Below are positions 53,573-64,000 of a DNA stretch of 64,000 nt, piece after piece. The notes under the pieces are model-generated. The model was not told the origin of the DNA and searched no databases. It saw nothing but the letters and a program-made list of their open reading frames with translations. Source of the DNA: Odiellus spinosus (Eukaryota; Arthropoda; Arachnida; Opiliones; Phalangiidae); assembly GCA_963920705.1 (NCBI GenBank), contig CAWUCO010000080.1, forward strand, positions 682,001 through 746,000, given 5' to 3'. A program made the translations under genes and the position numbers. Numbering within the stretch: the stretch's first letter is position 1; every line of letters starts with the position of its first letter.

Positions 53573-56500
53573 TCACAAATTTCCCAAGTATAGATTCACA
53601 AATTTCCCAAGTATAGCTTCACAAATATCCCAAGTATAGATTCACAAATTTCCCAAGTATAGATTCACAAATTTCCCAAGTATGATTCAAAAATTTCCCA
53701 AGTATAGATTCACAAATTTCCCAAGCATAGATTCACAAATTTCCCAAGTATAGACTAACAAATTTCCCAAGTATAGATTCACAAATTTCCCAATTATAGA
53801 TTCACAAATTTCCCAAGTATAGATTCACAAATTTTCCAAATATAGATTCACAAATTTTCCAGGTATAGATTCACAAATTTCCCAAGTATAGATTCACAAA
53901 TTTCAGAAGTATAGATTCACAAATTTCCCACGTATAGATTCACAAATTTCCCATGTATAGATTCACAAATTTCCCATGTATAGATTCACAAATTTCCCAA
54001 GTATGATTCTCAAATTTCCCAAGTATAGATTCACAAATTTCCCCAGTATAGATTCACAAATTTCCCAATTATAGATTCACAAATTTCCAGAGTATAGATT
54101 CACAAATTTCCCAAGTATAGATTCACAAATTTTCCAAATATAAATTCACAAATTTTCCAAATATAGATTCACAAATTTCCCAAGTATAGACTAACATATT
54201 TCCCAAGTATAGATTCACAAATTTTCCATGTATAGATTCACAAATTCACCAAGTATAGATTCACAAATTTCAGAAGTATAGATTCACAAATTTCCCAAGT
54301 ATGATTCACAAATTTCCCAAGTATAGATTTACAAATTTCTCAAGTATAGATTCACAAATTTCCCACGTATAGATTCACAAATTTCCCATGTATAGATTCA
54401 CAAATTTCCCAAGTATAGATTCACAAATTTCCCAAGTATAGATTCACAAATTTCCCAAGTATAGATTCACAAATATCCCAAGTATAGATTCACAAATTTC
54501 CCAAGTATAGATTCACAAATTTCCCAAGTATGATTCAAAAATTTCCCAAGTATAGATTCACAAATTTCCCAAGCATAGATTCACAAATTTCCCAAGTATA
54601 GACTAACAAATTTCCCAAGTATAGATTCACAAATTTCCCAATTATAGATTCACAAATTTCCCAAGTATAGATTCACAAATTTTCCAAATATAGATTCACA
54701 AATTTTCCAGGTATAGATTCACAAATTTCCCAAGTATAGATTCACAAATTTCAGAAGTATAGAATCACAAATTTCCCACGTATAGATTCACAAATTTCCC
54801 ATGTATAGATTCACAAATTTCCCATGTATAGATTCACAAATTTCCCAAGTATGATTCTCAAATTTCCCAAGTATAGATTCACAAATTTCCCCAGTATAGA
54901 TTCACAAATTTCCCAATTATAGATTCACAAATTTCCAGAGTATAGATTCACAAATTTCCCAAGTATAGATTCACAAATTTTCCAAATATAAATTCACAAA
55001 TTTTCCAAATATAGATTCACAAATTTCCCAAGTATAGACTAACATATTTCCCAAGTATAGATTCACAAATTTCCCAAGTATAGATTCACAAATTTCCCAA
55101 GTATAGATTCACAAATTTTCCAAATATAGATTCACAAATTTCCCAAGTATAGATTCACAAATTTCCCAAGTATAGATTCACAAATATCCCAAGTATAGAT
55201 TCACAAATTTCCCATGTATAGATTCACAAATTTCCCATGTATAGATTCACAAATTTCCCAAGTATAGATTCACAAATTTCCCAAGTATAGATTCACAAAT
55301 TCACCAAGTATAGATTCACAAATTTCAGAAGTATAGATTCACAAATTTCCCAAGTATAGATTCACAAATTTTCCCAAATATAGATTCACAAATTTCCCAA
55401 GTATGATTCAAAAATTTCCCAAGTATAGATTCACAAATTTCCCAAGTATAGATTCACAAATTTCCCAAGAATAGACTAACATATTTCCCAAGTATAGATT
55501 CACAAATTTCCCAATTATAGATTCACAAATTTCCCAAGTATGATTCACAAATTTCCCAAGTATAGATTCACAAATTTCCCCAGTATAGATTCACAAATTT
55601 CCCAATTATAGATTCACAAATTTCAGAAGTATAGATTCACAAATTTCCCTAGTATGATTCACAAATTTCCCAAGTATAGATTTACAAATTTCTCAAGTAT
55701 AGATTCACAAATTTCCCACGTATAGATTCACAAATTTCCCATGTATAGATTCACAAATTTCCCAAGCATAGATTCACAAATTTCCCAAGTATAGATTCAC
55801 AAATTTCCCAAGTATAGATTCACAAATATCCCAAGTATAGATTCACAAATTTCCCAAGTATAGATTCACAAATTTCCCAAGTATGATTCAAAAATTTCCC
55901 AAGTATAGATTCACAAATTTCCCAAGCATAGATTCACAAATTTCCCAAGTATAGACTAACAAATTTCCCAAGTATAGATTCACAAATTTCCCAATTATAG
56001 ATTCACAAATTTCCCAAGTATAGATTCACAAATTTTCCAAATATAGATTCACAAATTTTCCAGGTATAGATTCACAAATTTCCCAAGTATAGATTCACAA
56101 ATTTCAGAAGTATAGATTCACAAATTTCCCACGTATAGATTCACAAATTTCCCATGTATAGATTCACAAATTTCCCATGTATAGATTCACAAATTTCCCA
56201 AGTATGATTCTCAAATTTCCCAAGTATAGATTCACAAATTTCCCCAGTATAGATTCACAAATTTCCCAATTATAGATTCACAAATTTCCAGAGTATAGAT
56301 TCACAAATTTCCCAAGTATAGATTCACAAATTTTCCAAATATAAATTCACAAATTTTCCAAATATAGATTCACAAATTTCCCAAGTATAGACTAACATAT
56401 TTCCCAAGTATAGATTCACAAATTTCCCAAGTATAGATTCACAAATTTCCCAAGTATAGATTCACAAATTTTCCAAATATAGATTCACAAATTTCCCAAG

Positions 56501-59500
56501 TATAGATTCACAAATTTCCCAAGTATAGATTCACAAATATCCCAAGCATAGATTCACAAATTTCCCATGTATAGATTCACAAATTTCCCATGTATAGATT
56601 CACAAATTTCCCAAGTATAGATTCACAAATTTCCCAAGTATAGATTCACAAATTCACCAAGTATAGATTCACAAATTTCAGAAGTATAGATTCACAAATT
56701 TCCCAAGTATAGATTCACAAATTTTCCCAAATATAGATTCACAAATTTCCCAAGTATGATTCAAAAATTTCCCAAGTATAGATTCACAAATTTCCCAGTA
56801 TAGATTCACAAATTTCCCAAGAATAGACTAACATATTTCCCAAGTATAGATTCACAAATTTCCCAATTATAGATTCACAAATTTCCCAAGTATAGATTCA
56901 CAAATTTTCCAAATATAGATTCACAAATTTTCCATGAATAGATTCACAAATTTCCCAAGTATAGATTCACAAATTTCAGAAGTATAGATTCACAAATTTC
57001 CCAAGTATGATTCACAAATTTCCCAAGTATAGATTTACAAATTTCTCAAGTATAGATTCACAAATTTCCCACGTATAGATTCACAAATTTCCCATGTATA
57101 GATTCACAAATTTCCCAAGTATAGATTCACAAATTTCCCAAGTATAGATTCACAAATTTCCCAAGTATGATTCAAAAATTTCCCAAGTATAGATTCACAA
57201 ATTTCCCAAGCATAGATTCACAAATTTCCCAAGTATAGACTAACAAATTTCCCAAGTATAGATTCACAAATTTCCCAATTATAGATTCACAAATTTCCCA
57301 AGTATAGATTCACAAATTTTCCAAATATAGATTCACAAATTTTCCAGGTATAGATTCACAAATTTCCCAAGTATAGATTCACAAATTTCAGAAGTATAGA
57401 TTCACAAATTTCCCACGTATAGATTCACAAATTTCCCATGTATAGATTCACAAATTTCCCATGTATAGATTCACAAATTTCCCAAGTATGATTCTCAAAT
57501 TTCCCAAGTATAGATTCACAAATTTCCCCAGTATAGATTCACAAATTTCCCAATTATAGATTCACAAATTTCCAGAGTATAGATTCACAAATTTCCCAAG
57601 TATAGATTCACAAATTTTCCAAATATAGATTCACAAATTTCCCAAGTATAGACTAACATATTTCCCAAGTATAGATTCACAAATTTCCCAAGTATAGATT
57701 CACAAATTTCCCAAGTATAGATTCACAAATTTTCCAAATATAGATTCACAAATTTCCCAAGTATAGATTCACAAATTTCCCAAGTATAGATTCACACATA
57801 TCCCAAGTATAGATTCACAAATTTCCCATGTATAGATTCACAAATTTCCCATGTATAGATTCACAAATTTCCCAAGTATAGATTCACAAATTTCCCAAGT
57901 ATAGATTCACAAATTCACCAAGTATAGATTCACAAATTTCAGAAGTATAGATTCACAAATTTCCCAAGTATAGATTCACAAATTTTCCCAAATATAGATT
58001 CACAAATTTCCCAAGTATGATTCAAAAATTTCCCAAGTATAGATTCACAAATTTCCCAAGTATAGATTCACAAATTTCCCAAGAATAGACTAACATATTT
58101 CCCAAGTATAGATTCACAAATTTCCCAATTATAGATTCACAAATTTCCCAAGTATGATTCACAAATTTCCCAAGTATAGATTCACAAATTTCCCCAGTAT
58201 AGATTCACAAATTTCCCAATTATAGATTCACAAATTTCAGAAGTATAGATTCACAAATTTCCCAAGTATGATTCACAAATTTCCCAAGTATAGATTTACA
58301 AATTTCTCAAGTATAGATTCACAAATTTCCCACGTATAGATTCACAAATTTCCCATGTATAGATTCACAAATTTCCCAAGTATAGATTCACAAATTTCCC
58401 AAGTATAGATTCACAAATTTCCCAAGTATAGATTCACAAATATCCCAAGTATAGATTCACAAATTTCCCAAGTATAGATTCACAAATTTCCCAAGTATGA
58501 TTCAAAAATTTCCCAAGTATAGATTCACAAATTTCCCAAGCATAGATTCACAAATTTCCCAAGTATAGACTAACAAATTTCCCAAGTATAGATTCACAAA
58601 TTTCCCAATTATAGATTCACAAATTTCCCAAGTATAGATTCACAAATTTTCCAAATATAGATTCACAAATTTTCCAGGTATAGATTCACAAATTTCCCAA
58701 GTATAGATTCACAAATTTCAGAAGTATAGATTCACAAATTTCCCACGTATAGATTCACAAATTTCCCATGTATAGATTCACAAATTTCCCATGTATAGAT
58801 TCACAAATTTCCCAAGTATGATTCTCAAATTTCCCAAGTATAGATTCACAAATTTCCCCAGTATAGATTCACAAATTTCCCAATTATAGATTCACAAATT
58901 TCCAGAGTATAGATTCACAAATTTCCCAAGTATAGATTCACAAATTTTCCAAATATAAATTCACAAATTTTCCAAATATAGATTCACAAATTTCCCAAGT
59001 ATAGACTAACATATTTCCCAAGTATAGATTCACAAATTTCCCAAGTATAGATTCACAAATTTCCCAAGTATAGATTCACAAATTTTCCAAATATAGATTC
59101 ACAAATTTCCCAAGTATAGATTCACAAATTTCCCAAGTATAGATTCACAAATATCCCAAGTATAGATTCACAAATTTCCCATGTATAGATTCACAAATTT
59201 CCCATGTATAGATTCACAAATTTCCCAAGTATAGATTCACAAATTTCCCAAGTATAGATTCACAAATTCACCAAGTATAGATTCACAAATTTCAGAAGTA
59301 TAGATTCACAAATTTCCCAAGTATAGATTCACAAATTTTCCCAAATATAGATTCACAAATTTCCCAAGTATGATTCAAAAATTTCCCAAGTATAGATTCA
59401 CAAATTTCCCAAGTATAGATTCACAAATTTCCCAAGAATAGACTAACATATTTCCCAAGTATAGATTCACAAATTTCCCAATTATAGATTCACAAATTTC

Positions 59501-60950
59501 CCAAGTATAGATTCACAAATTTTCCAAATATAGATTCACAAATTTTCCATGAATAGATTCACAAATTTCCCAAGTATAGATTCACAAATTTCAGAAGTAT
59601 AGATTCACAAATTTCCCAAGTATGATTCACAAATTTCCCAAGTATAGATTTACAAATTTCTCAAGTATAGATTCACAAATTTCCCACGTATAGATTCACA
59701 AATTTCCCATGTATAGATTCACAAATTTCCCAAGTATAGATTCACAAATTTCCCAAGTATAGATTCACAAATTTCCCAAGTATAGATTCACAAATATCCC
59801 AAGTATAGATTCACAAATTTCCCAAGTATAGATTCACAAATTTCCCAAGTATGATTCAAAAATTTCCCAAGTATAGATTCACAAATTTCCCAAGCATAGA
59901 TTCACAAATTTCCCAAGTATAGACTAACAAATTTCCCAAGTATAGATTCACAAATTTCCCAATTATAGATTCACAAATTTCCCAAGTATAGATTCACAAA
60001 TTTTCCAAATATAGATTCACAAATTTTCCAGGTATAGATTCACAAATTTCCCAAGTATAGATTCACAAATTTCAGAAGTATAGATTCACAAATTTCCCAC
60101 GTATAGATTCACAAATTTCCCATGTATAGATTCACAAATTTCCCATGTATAGATTCACAAATTTCCCAAGTATGATTCTCAAATTTCCCAAGTATAGATT
60201 CACAAATTTCCCCAGTATAGATTCACAAATTTCCCAATTATAGATTCACAAATTTCCAGAGTATAGATTCACAAATTTCCCAAGTATAGATTCACAAATT
60301 TTCCAAATATAAATTCACAAATTTTCCAAATATAGATTCACAAATTTCCCAAGTATAGACTAACATATTTCCCAAGTATAGATTCACAAATTTCCCAAGT
60401 ATAGATTCACAAATTTCCCAAGTATAGATTCACAAATTTTCCAAATATAGATTCACAAATTTCCCAAGTATAGATTCACAAATTTCCCAAGTATAGATTC
60501 ACAAATATCCCAAGTATAGATTCACAAATTTCCCATGTATAGATTCACAAATTTCCCATGTATAGATTCACAAATTTCCCAAGTATAGATTCACAAATTT
60601 CCCAAGTATAGATTCACAAATTCACCAAGTATAGATTCACAAATTTCAGAAGTATAGATTCACAAATTTCCCAAGTATAGATTCACAAATTTTCCCAAAT
60701 ATAGATTCACAAATTTCCCAAGTATGATTCAAAAATTTCCCAAGTATAGATTCACAAATTTCCCAAGTATAGATTCACAAATTTCCCAAGAATAGACTAA
60801 CATATTTCCCAAGTATAGATTCACAAATTTCCCAATTATAGATTCACAAATTTCCCAAGTATAGATTCACAAATTTTCCAAATATAGATTCACAAATTTT
60901 CCATGAATAGATTCACAAATTTCCCAAGTATAGATTCACAAATTTCAGAA
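53573..60950 (+). repeat. Regular higher-order repeat of about 1.35 kb
   Basis: The AAGCATAG monomer followed by GACTAACAAAT recurs at 53723, 54571, 55924, 57208, 58538 and 59892; spacings are 848, 1353, 1284, 1330 and 1354 bp. Each full unit (about 59 monomers) also has one TTTTCCAGG, one TATGATTCTC, one ATATCCC, one ATTCACCAAG and one GAATAGACTAAC monomer in order. The first unit is short. The third and fourth differ by small losses, for example TTTCCCAGTATAG lacking an A near 56795. CAGG and TATGATTCTC forms appear nowhere else in the window, so this homogenised subarray has its own variants. Confidence 0.88.
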
Positions 60951-61289
60951 GTATAGATTCACAAATTTCCCACGTATAGATTCACAAATTTCCCATGTAT
61001 AGATTCACAAATTTACCATGTATAGATTCACAAATTTCCCAAGTATGATTCACAAATTTCCCAAGTATAGATTCACAAATTTCCCCAGTATAGATTCACA
61101 AATTTCCCAATTATAGATTCACAAATTTCCAGAGTATAGATTCACAAATTTCCCAAGTATAGATTCACAAATTTTCCAAATATAAATTCACAAATTTTCC
61201 AAATATAGATTCACAAATTTCCCAAGTATAGACTAACATATTTCCCAAGTATAGATTCACAAATTTCCCAAGTATAGATTCACAAATTT

Positions 61290-63140
61290 CCCAAGTATAG
61301 ATTCACAAATTTTCCAAATATAGATTCACAAATTTCCCAAGTATAGATTCACAAATTTCCCAAGTATAGATTCACAAATATCCCAAGTATAGATTCACAA
61401 ATTTCCCATGTATAGATTCACAAATTTCCCATGTATAGATTCACAAATTTCCCAAGTATAGATTCACAAATTTCCCAAGTATAGATTCACAAATTCACCA
61501 AGTATAGATTCACAAATTTCAGAAGTATAGATTCACAAATTTCCCAAGTATAGATTCACAAATTTTCCCAAATATAGATTCACAAATTTCCCAAGTATAG
61601 ATTCAAAAATTTCCAAAGTATAGATTCACAAATTTCTCAAGTATAGATTCACAAATTTCCCAAGTATAGACTAATATATTTCCCAAGTATAGATTCACAA
61701 ATTTCCCAATTATAGATTCACAAATTTCCCAAGTATAGATTCACAAATTTTCCAAAATATAGATTCACAAATTTTCCATGTATAGATTCACAAATTTCCC
61801 AAGTATAGATTCACAAATTTCAGAAGTATAGATTCACAAATTTCCCAAGTATGATTCACAAATTTCTCAAGTATAGATTCACAAATTTCCCATGTATAGA
61901 TTCACAAATTTCACATGTATAGATTCACAAATTTCCCATGAATAGATTCACAAATTTCCCAAGTATGATTCAAAAATTTCCCAAGTATAGATTCACAAAT
62001 TTCCCAAGTATAGATTCACAAATTTTCCAAATATAGATACACAAATTTTCCAAGTATAGATCCACAAATTTCCCAAGTATAGATCCACAAATTTCCCTAG
62101 TATAGATCCACAAATTTCCCAAGTATAGATTCACAAATTTCCCAAGTATAGATTTACAAATTTCCCAAGTATAAATTCACAAATTTTCCAAATATAGATT
62201 CACAAATTTTCCAAATATAGATTCACAAATTTCCCAAGTATAGATTGACAAATTTCCCAAGTATAAATCCACAAATTTCTCAAGAATAGATTCACAAATT
62301 TCCCAAGTATGATTCACAAATTTCCCAAGTATAGATTCACAAATTTCCCCAGTATAGATTCACAAATTTACCAATTATAGATTCACAAATTTCCAGAGTA
62401 TAGATTCACAAATTTCCCAAGTATAGATTCACAAATATCCCAAGTATAGATTCACAAATTTCCCATGTATAGATTCACAAATTTCCCATGTATAGATTCA
62501 CAAATTTCCCAAGTATAGATTCACAAATTTCCCAAGTATGATTCCAAAATTTCCCAAGTATAGATTCACAAATTTCCCAAGTATAGATTCACAAATTTTT
62601 TCAAATATAGATTCACAAATTTCCCAAGTATAGATTCACAAATTTCCCAAGAATAGATTCACAAATTTCTCAAGCATAGATTCACAAATTTCCCAAGTAT
62701 AGATTCACGAATTTCCCAAGTATAAATTCACAAATTTCCCAAGTATAAATTCACAAATTTCCCAAGTATAAATTCACAAATTTCCCATGTATAGATTCAC
62801 AAATTTCCCAAGTATAGATTCACAAATTTCCCAAGTATGATTCAAAAATTTCCCAAGTATAGATTCACAAATTTCCCAAGAATAGATTCACAAATTTTCC
62901 CAAGTATAGATTCACAAATTTCCCAAGTATAGATTCACAAATTTCCCAAGTATAGATTCATAAATTTCTCAAGTATAGATTCACAAATTTCCCAAGTATA
63001 GACTAACATATTTCCCAAGTATAGATTCACAAATTTCCCAATTATAGATTCACAAATTTCCCAAGTATAGATTCACAAATTTTCCAAATATAGATTCACA
63101 AATTTTCCATGTATAGATTCACAAATTTCCCAAGTATAGA
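61290..63140 (+). repeat. Block paralogous to 50.5-52.36 kb (copy 3 region)
   Basis: After the 1.35-kb repeats, the order follows 50.5-52.36 kb, including the 24-bp TTCCAAAATATAG (61750), GATCCAC cluster, GATTGAC, TTTACCAATTATAG (62368), the AATTTTTTCAAATATAG monomer (51811 and 62593) and three TATAAATTC monomers. Differences include CTCAAGCATAG near 62673 and a CACGAATTT near 62708. It ends at about 63140, where CCAGAG appears in place of TTCAGAAG. Confidence 0.85.
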
Positions 63141-63991
63141 TTCACAAATTTCCAGAGTATAGATTCACAAATTTCCCAAGTATAGATTCACAAATTTCCC
63201 AAGTATAGATTCACAAATATCCGAAGTATAGATTCACTAATTTCCCAAGTATGATTCACAAATTTCCCATGTATAGATTCACAAATTTCCCAAGTATAGA
63301 TTCACAAATTTCCCAATTATAGATTCACAAATTTCCAGAGTATAGATTCACAAATTTCCCAAGTATAGATTCAAAAATTTTCCAAATATAAATTCACAAA
63401 TTTTCCAAATATAGATTCACAAATTTCCCAAGTATAGACTAACATATTTCCCAAGTATAGATTCACAAATTTCCCTAGTATAGATCCACAAATTTCCCAA
63501 GTATAGATCCACAAATTTCCCTAGTATAGATCCACAAATTTCCCAAGTATAGATTCACAAATTTCCCAAGTATAGATTCACAAATTTCCAGAGTATAGAT
63601 TCACAAATTTCCCAAGTATAGATTCACAAATTTCCCAAGTATAGATTCACAAATATCCGAAGTATAGATTCACTAATTTCCCAAGTATGATTCACAAATT
63701 TCCCATGTATAGATTCACAAATTTCCCAAGTATAGATTCACAAATTTCCCAATTATAGATTCACAAATTTCCAGAGTATAGATTCACAAATTTCCCAAGT
63801 ATAGATTCAAAAATTTTCCAAATATAAATTCACAAATTTTCCAAATATAGATTCACAAATTTCCCAAGTATAGACTAACATATTTCCCAAGTATAGATTC
63901 ACAAATTTCCCTAGTATAGATCCACAAATTTCCCAAGTATAGATCCACAAATTTCCCAAGTATAGATCCACAAATTTCCCTAGTATAGATC
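63120..63991 (+). repeat. Terminal 436-bp tandem duplication
   Basis: Two copies, about 63120-63555 and 63556-63991, are 436 bp apart (CCAGAG 63152/63588, ATATCCGAAG then GATTCACTAATTT 63221/63657, CCCTAG about 63474/63910). The length equals that of the 436-bp cassette although the composition differs: ATATCCGAAG and CACTAATTT occur only here. Copy 2 has one more CCCAAG monomer replacing CCCTAG near 63955 and runs to the window edge. Confidence 0.87.
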
Positions 63992-64000
63992 CACAAATTT

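Larger units (their letters stand above)
1..64000 (+). repeat. Tandem satellite array of a 23-bp monomer, filling the window
   Basis: The sequence is head-to-tail 23-bp units from the first to the last base; both ends are cut mid-array. An exact consensus copy is at 62-84: TATAG, ATTCAC, AAATTT core, CCCAAG. The window length divided by 23 gives about 2,780 units. Most differ from consensus at 0-3 positions. All units read in the same direction, and no non-repeat sequence interrupts them. The consensus holds 9 A, 7 T, 5 C and 2 G. No protein-coding gene, tRNA, rRNA, transposon or CRISPR array is visible; the regular variation lies inside the units and there are no spacers. This is seen directly. 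A role in centromeric or other heterochromatin is inference from array size and purity only. The family is not recognised. Confidence 0.99.

Noticed and set aside
1-64000. CRISPR array
   Set aside because: The 23-bp units are contiguous with no unique spacers, and variants recur in blocks instead of being one-off spacer sequences.
1-64000. Telomere repeat, CENP-B box or known centromere motif
   Set aside because: No TTAGGG- or TTTAGGG-type run is present, and the monomer does not contain the CpG-bearing CENP-B box pattern (TTCG with a later CGGG).
1-64000. Yeast-type replication origin consensus in the AT-rich units
   Set aside because: AT-rich stretches are short, and I found no match to the 11-base consensus in the consensus monomer.

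Overview
The whole 64,000-base window is one uninterrupted tandem-repeat (satellite/minisatellite) array. The basic unit is a 23-bp monomer. An exact consensus copy lies at 62-84 and contains, in order, TATAG, ATTCAC, an AAATTT core and CCCAAG. About 2,780 monomers sit head to tail, all in the same orientation. I found no gene, RNA gene, transposon, unique spacer or inversion on either strand. The consensus has 9 A, 7 T, 5 C and 2 G (about 30% GC, with a strong C-over-G bias on the + strand). An array this long and pure points to eukaryotic heterochromatin (centromeric, pericentromeric, subtelomeric or a B/sex chromosome), probably resolved by long reads. I do not recognise the monomer as a named satellite and cannot name the organism.

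The array is not a simple run of identical units. A few dozen monomer variants recur in fixed orders: 22-bp and 24-bp length variants, the GACTAACATAT variant, CCCATG, CCCACG, CCCCAG, CCCAATTATAG, CCAGAG, TTCAGAAG, TTTTCCAAA, GATCCAC, GATTGAC and others. A 436-bp cassette of 19 monomers (for example about 504-939) recurs, whole or trimmed, roughly fifty times by eye. It is embedded in longer higher-order repeats.

Region by region: 1-2.8 kb carries the cassette and an 850-bp tandem duplication. 2.67-10.58 kb is a tandem duplication with a unit of 3,948 or 3,971 bp. 10.6-14.8 kb is mixed variant blocks rich in GATCC monomers. 14.8-18.1 kb is a shortened relative of 1.2-6.3 kb. 17.3-20.2 kb holds nested 849/826-, 596-, 138- and 299-bp duplications. 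18.66-23.88 kb is repeated 8,061 bp downstream at 26.72-31.94 kb. 32-38 kb holds blocks shared with 10.9-13 kb, 34-35 kb and 47-49 kb. 38.78-42.29 kb is a pair with 1,816-bp spacing and a patch from 37.3 kb at its junction. 42.24-46.69 kb is a clean 2,226-bp tandem duplication. 47-50.6 kb resembles 35-38 kb. 50.65-51.64 kb has relatives at 25.3 and 61.5 kb. 53.6-61 kb is the most regular part, a higher-order repeat of about 1.35 kb. The end carries a tandem 436-bp duplication.

Nothing here works as a gene system. The biology on view is satellite turnover: repeated unequal exchange and duplication at scales from 23 bp to about 12 kb, which left an internally dated mosaic. Coordinates of duplicated blocks come from matching rare variants by eye and are approximate at their edges.
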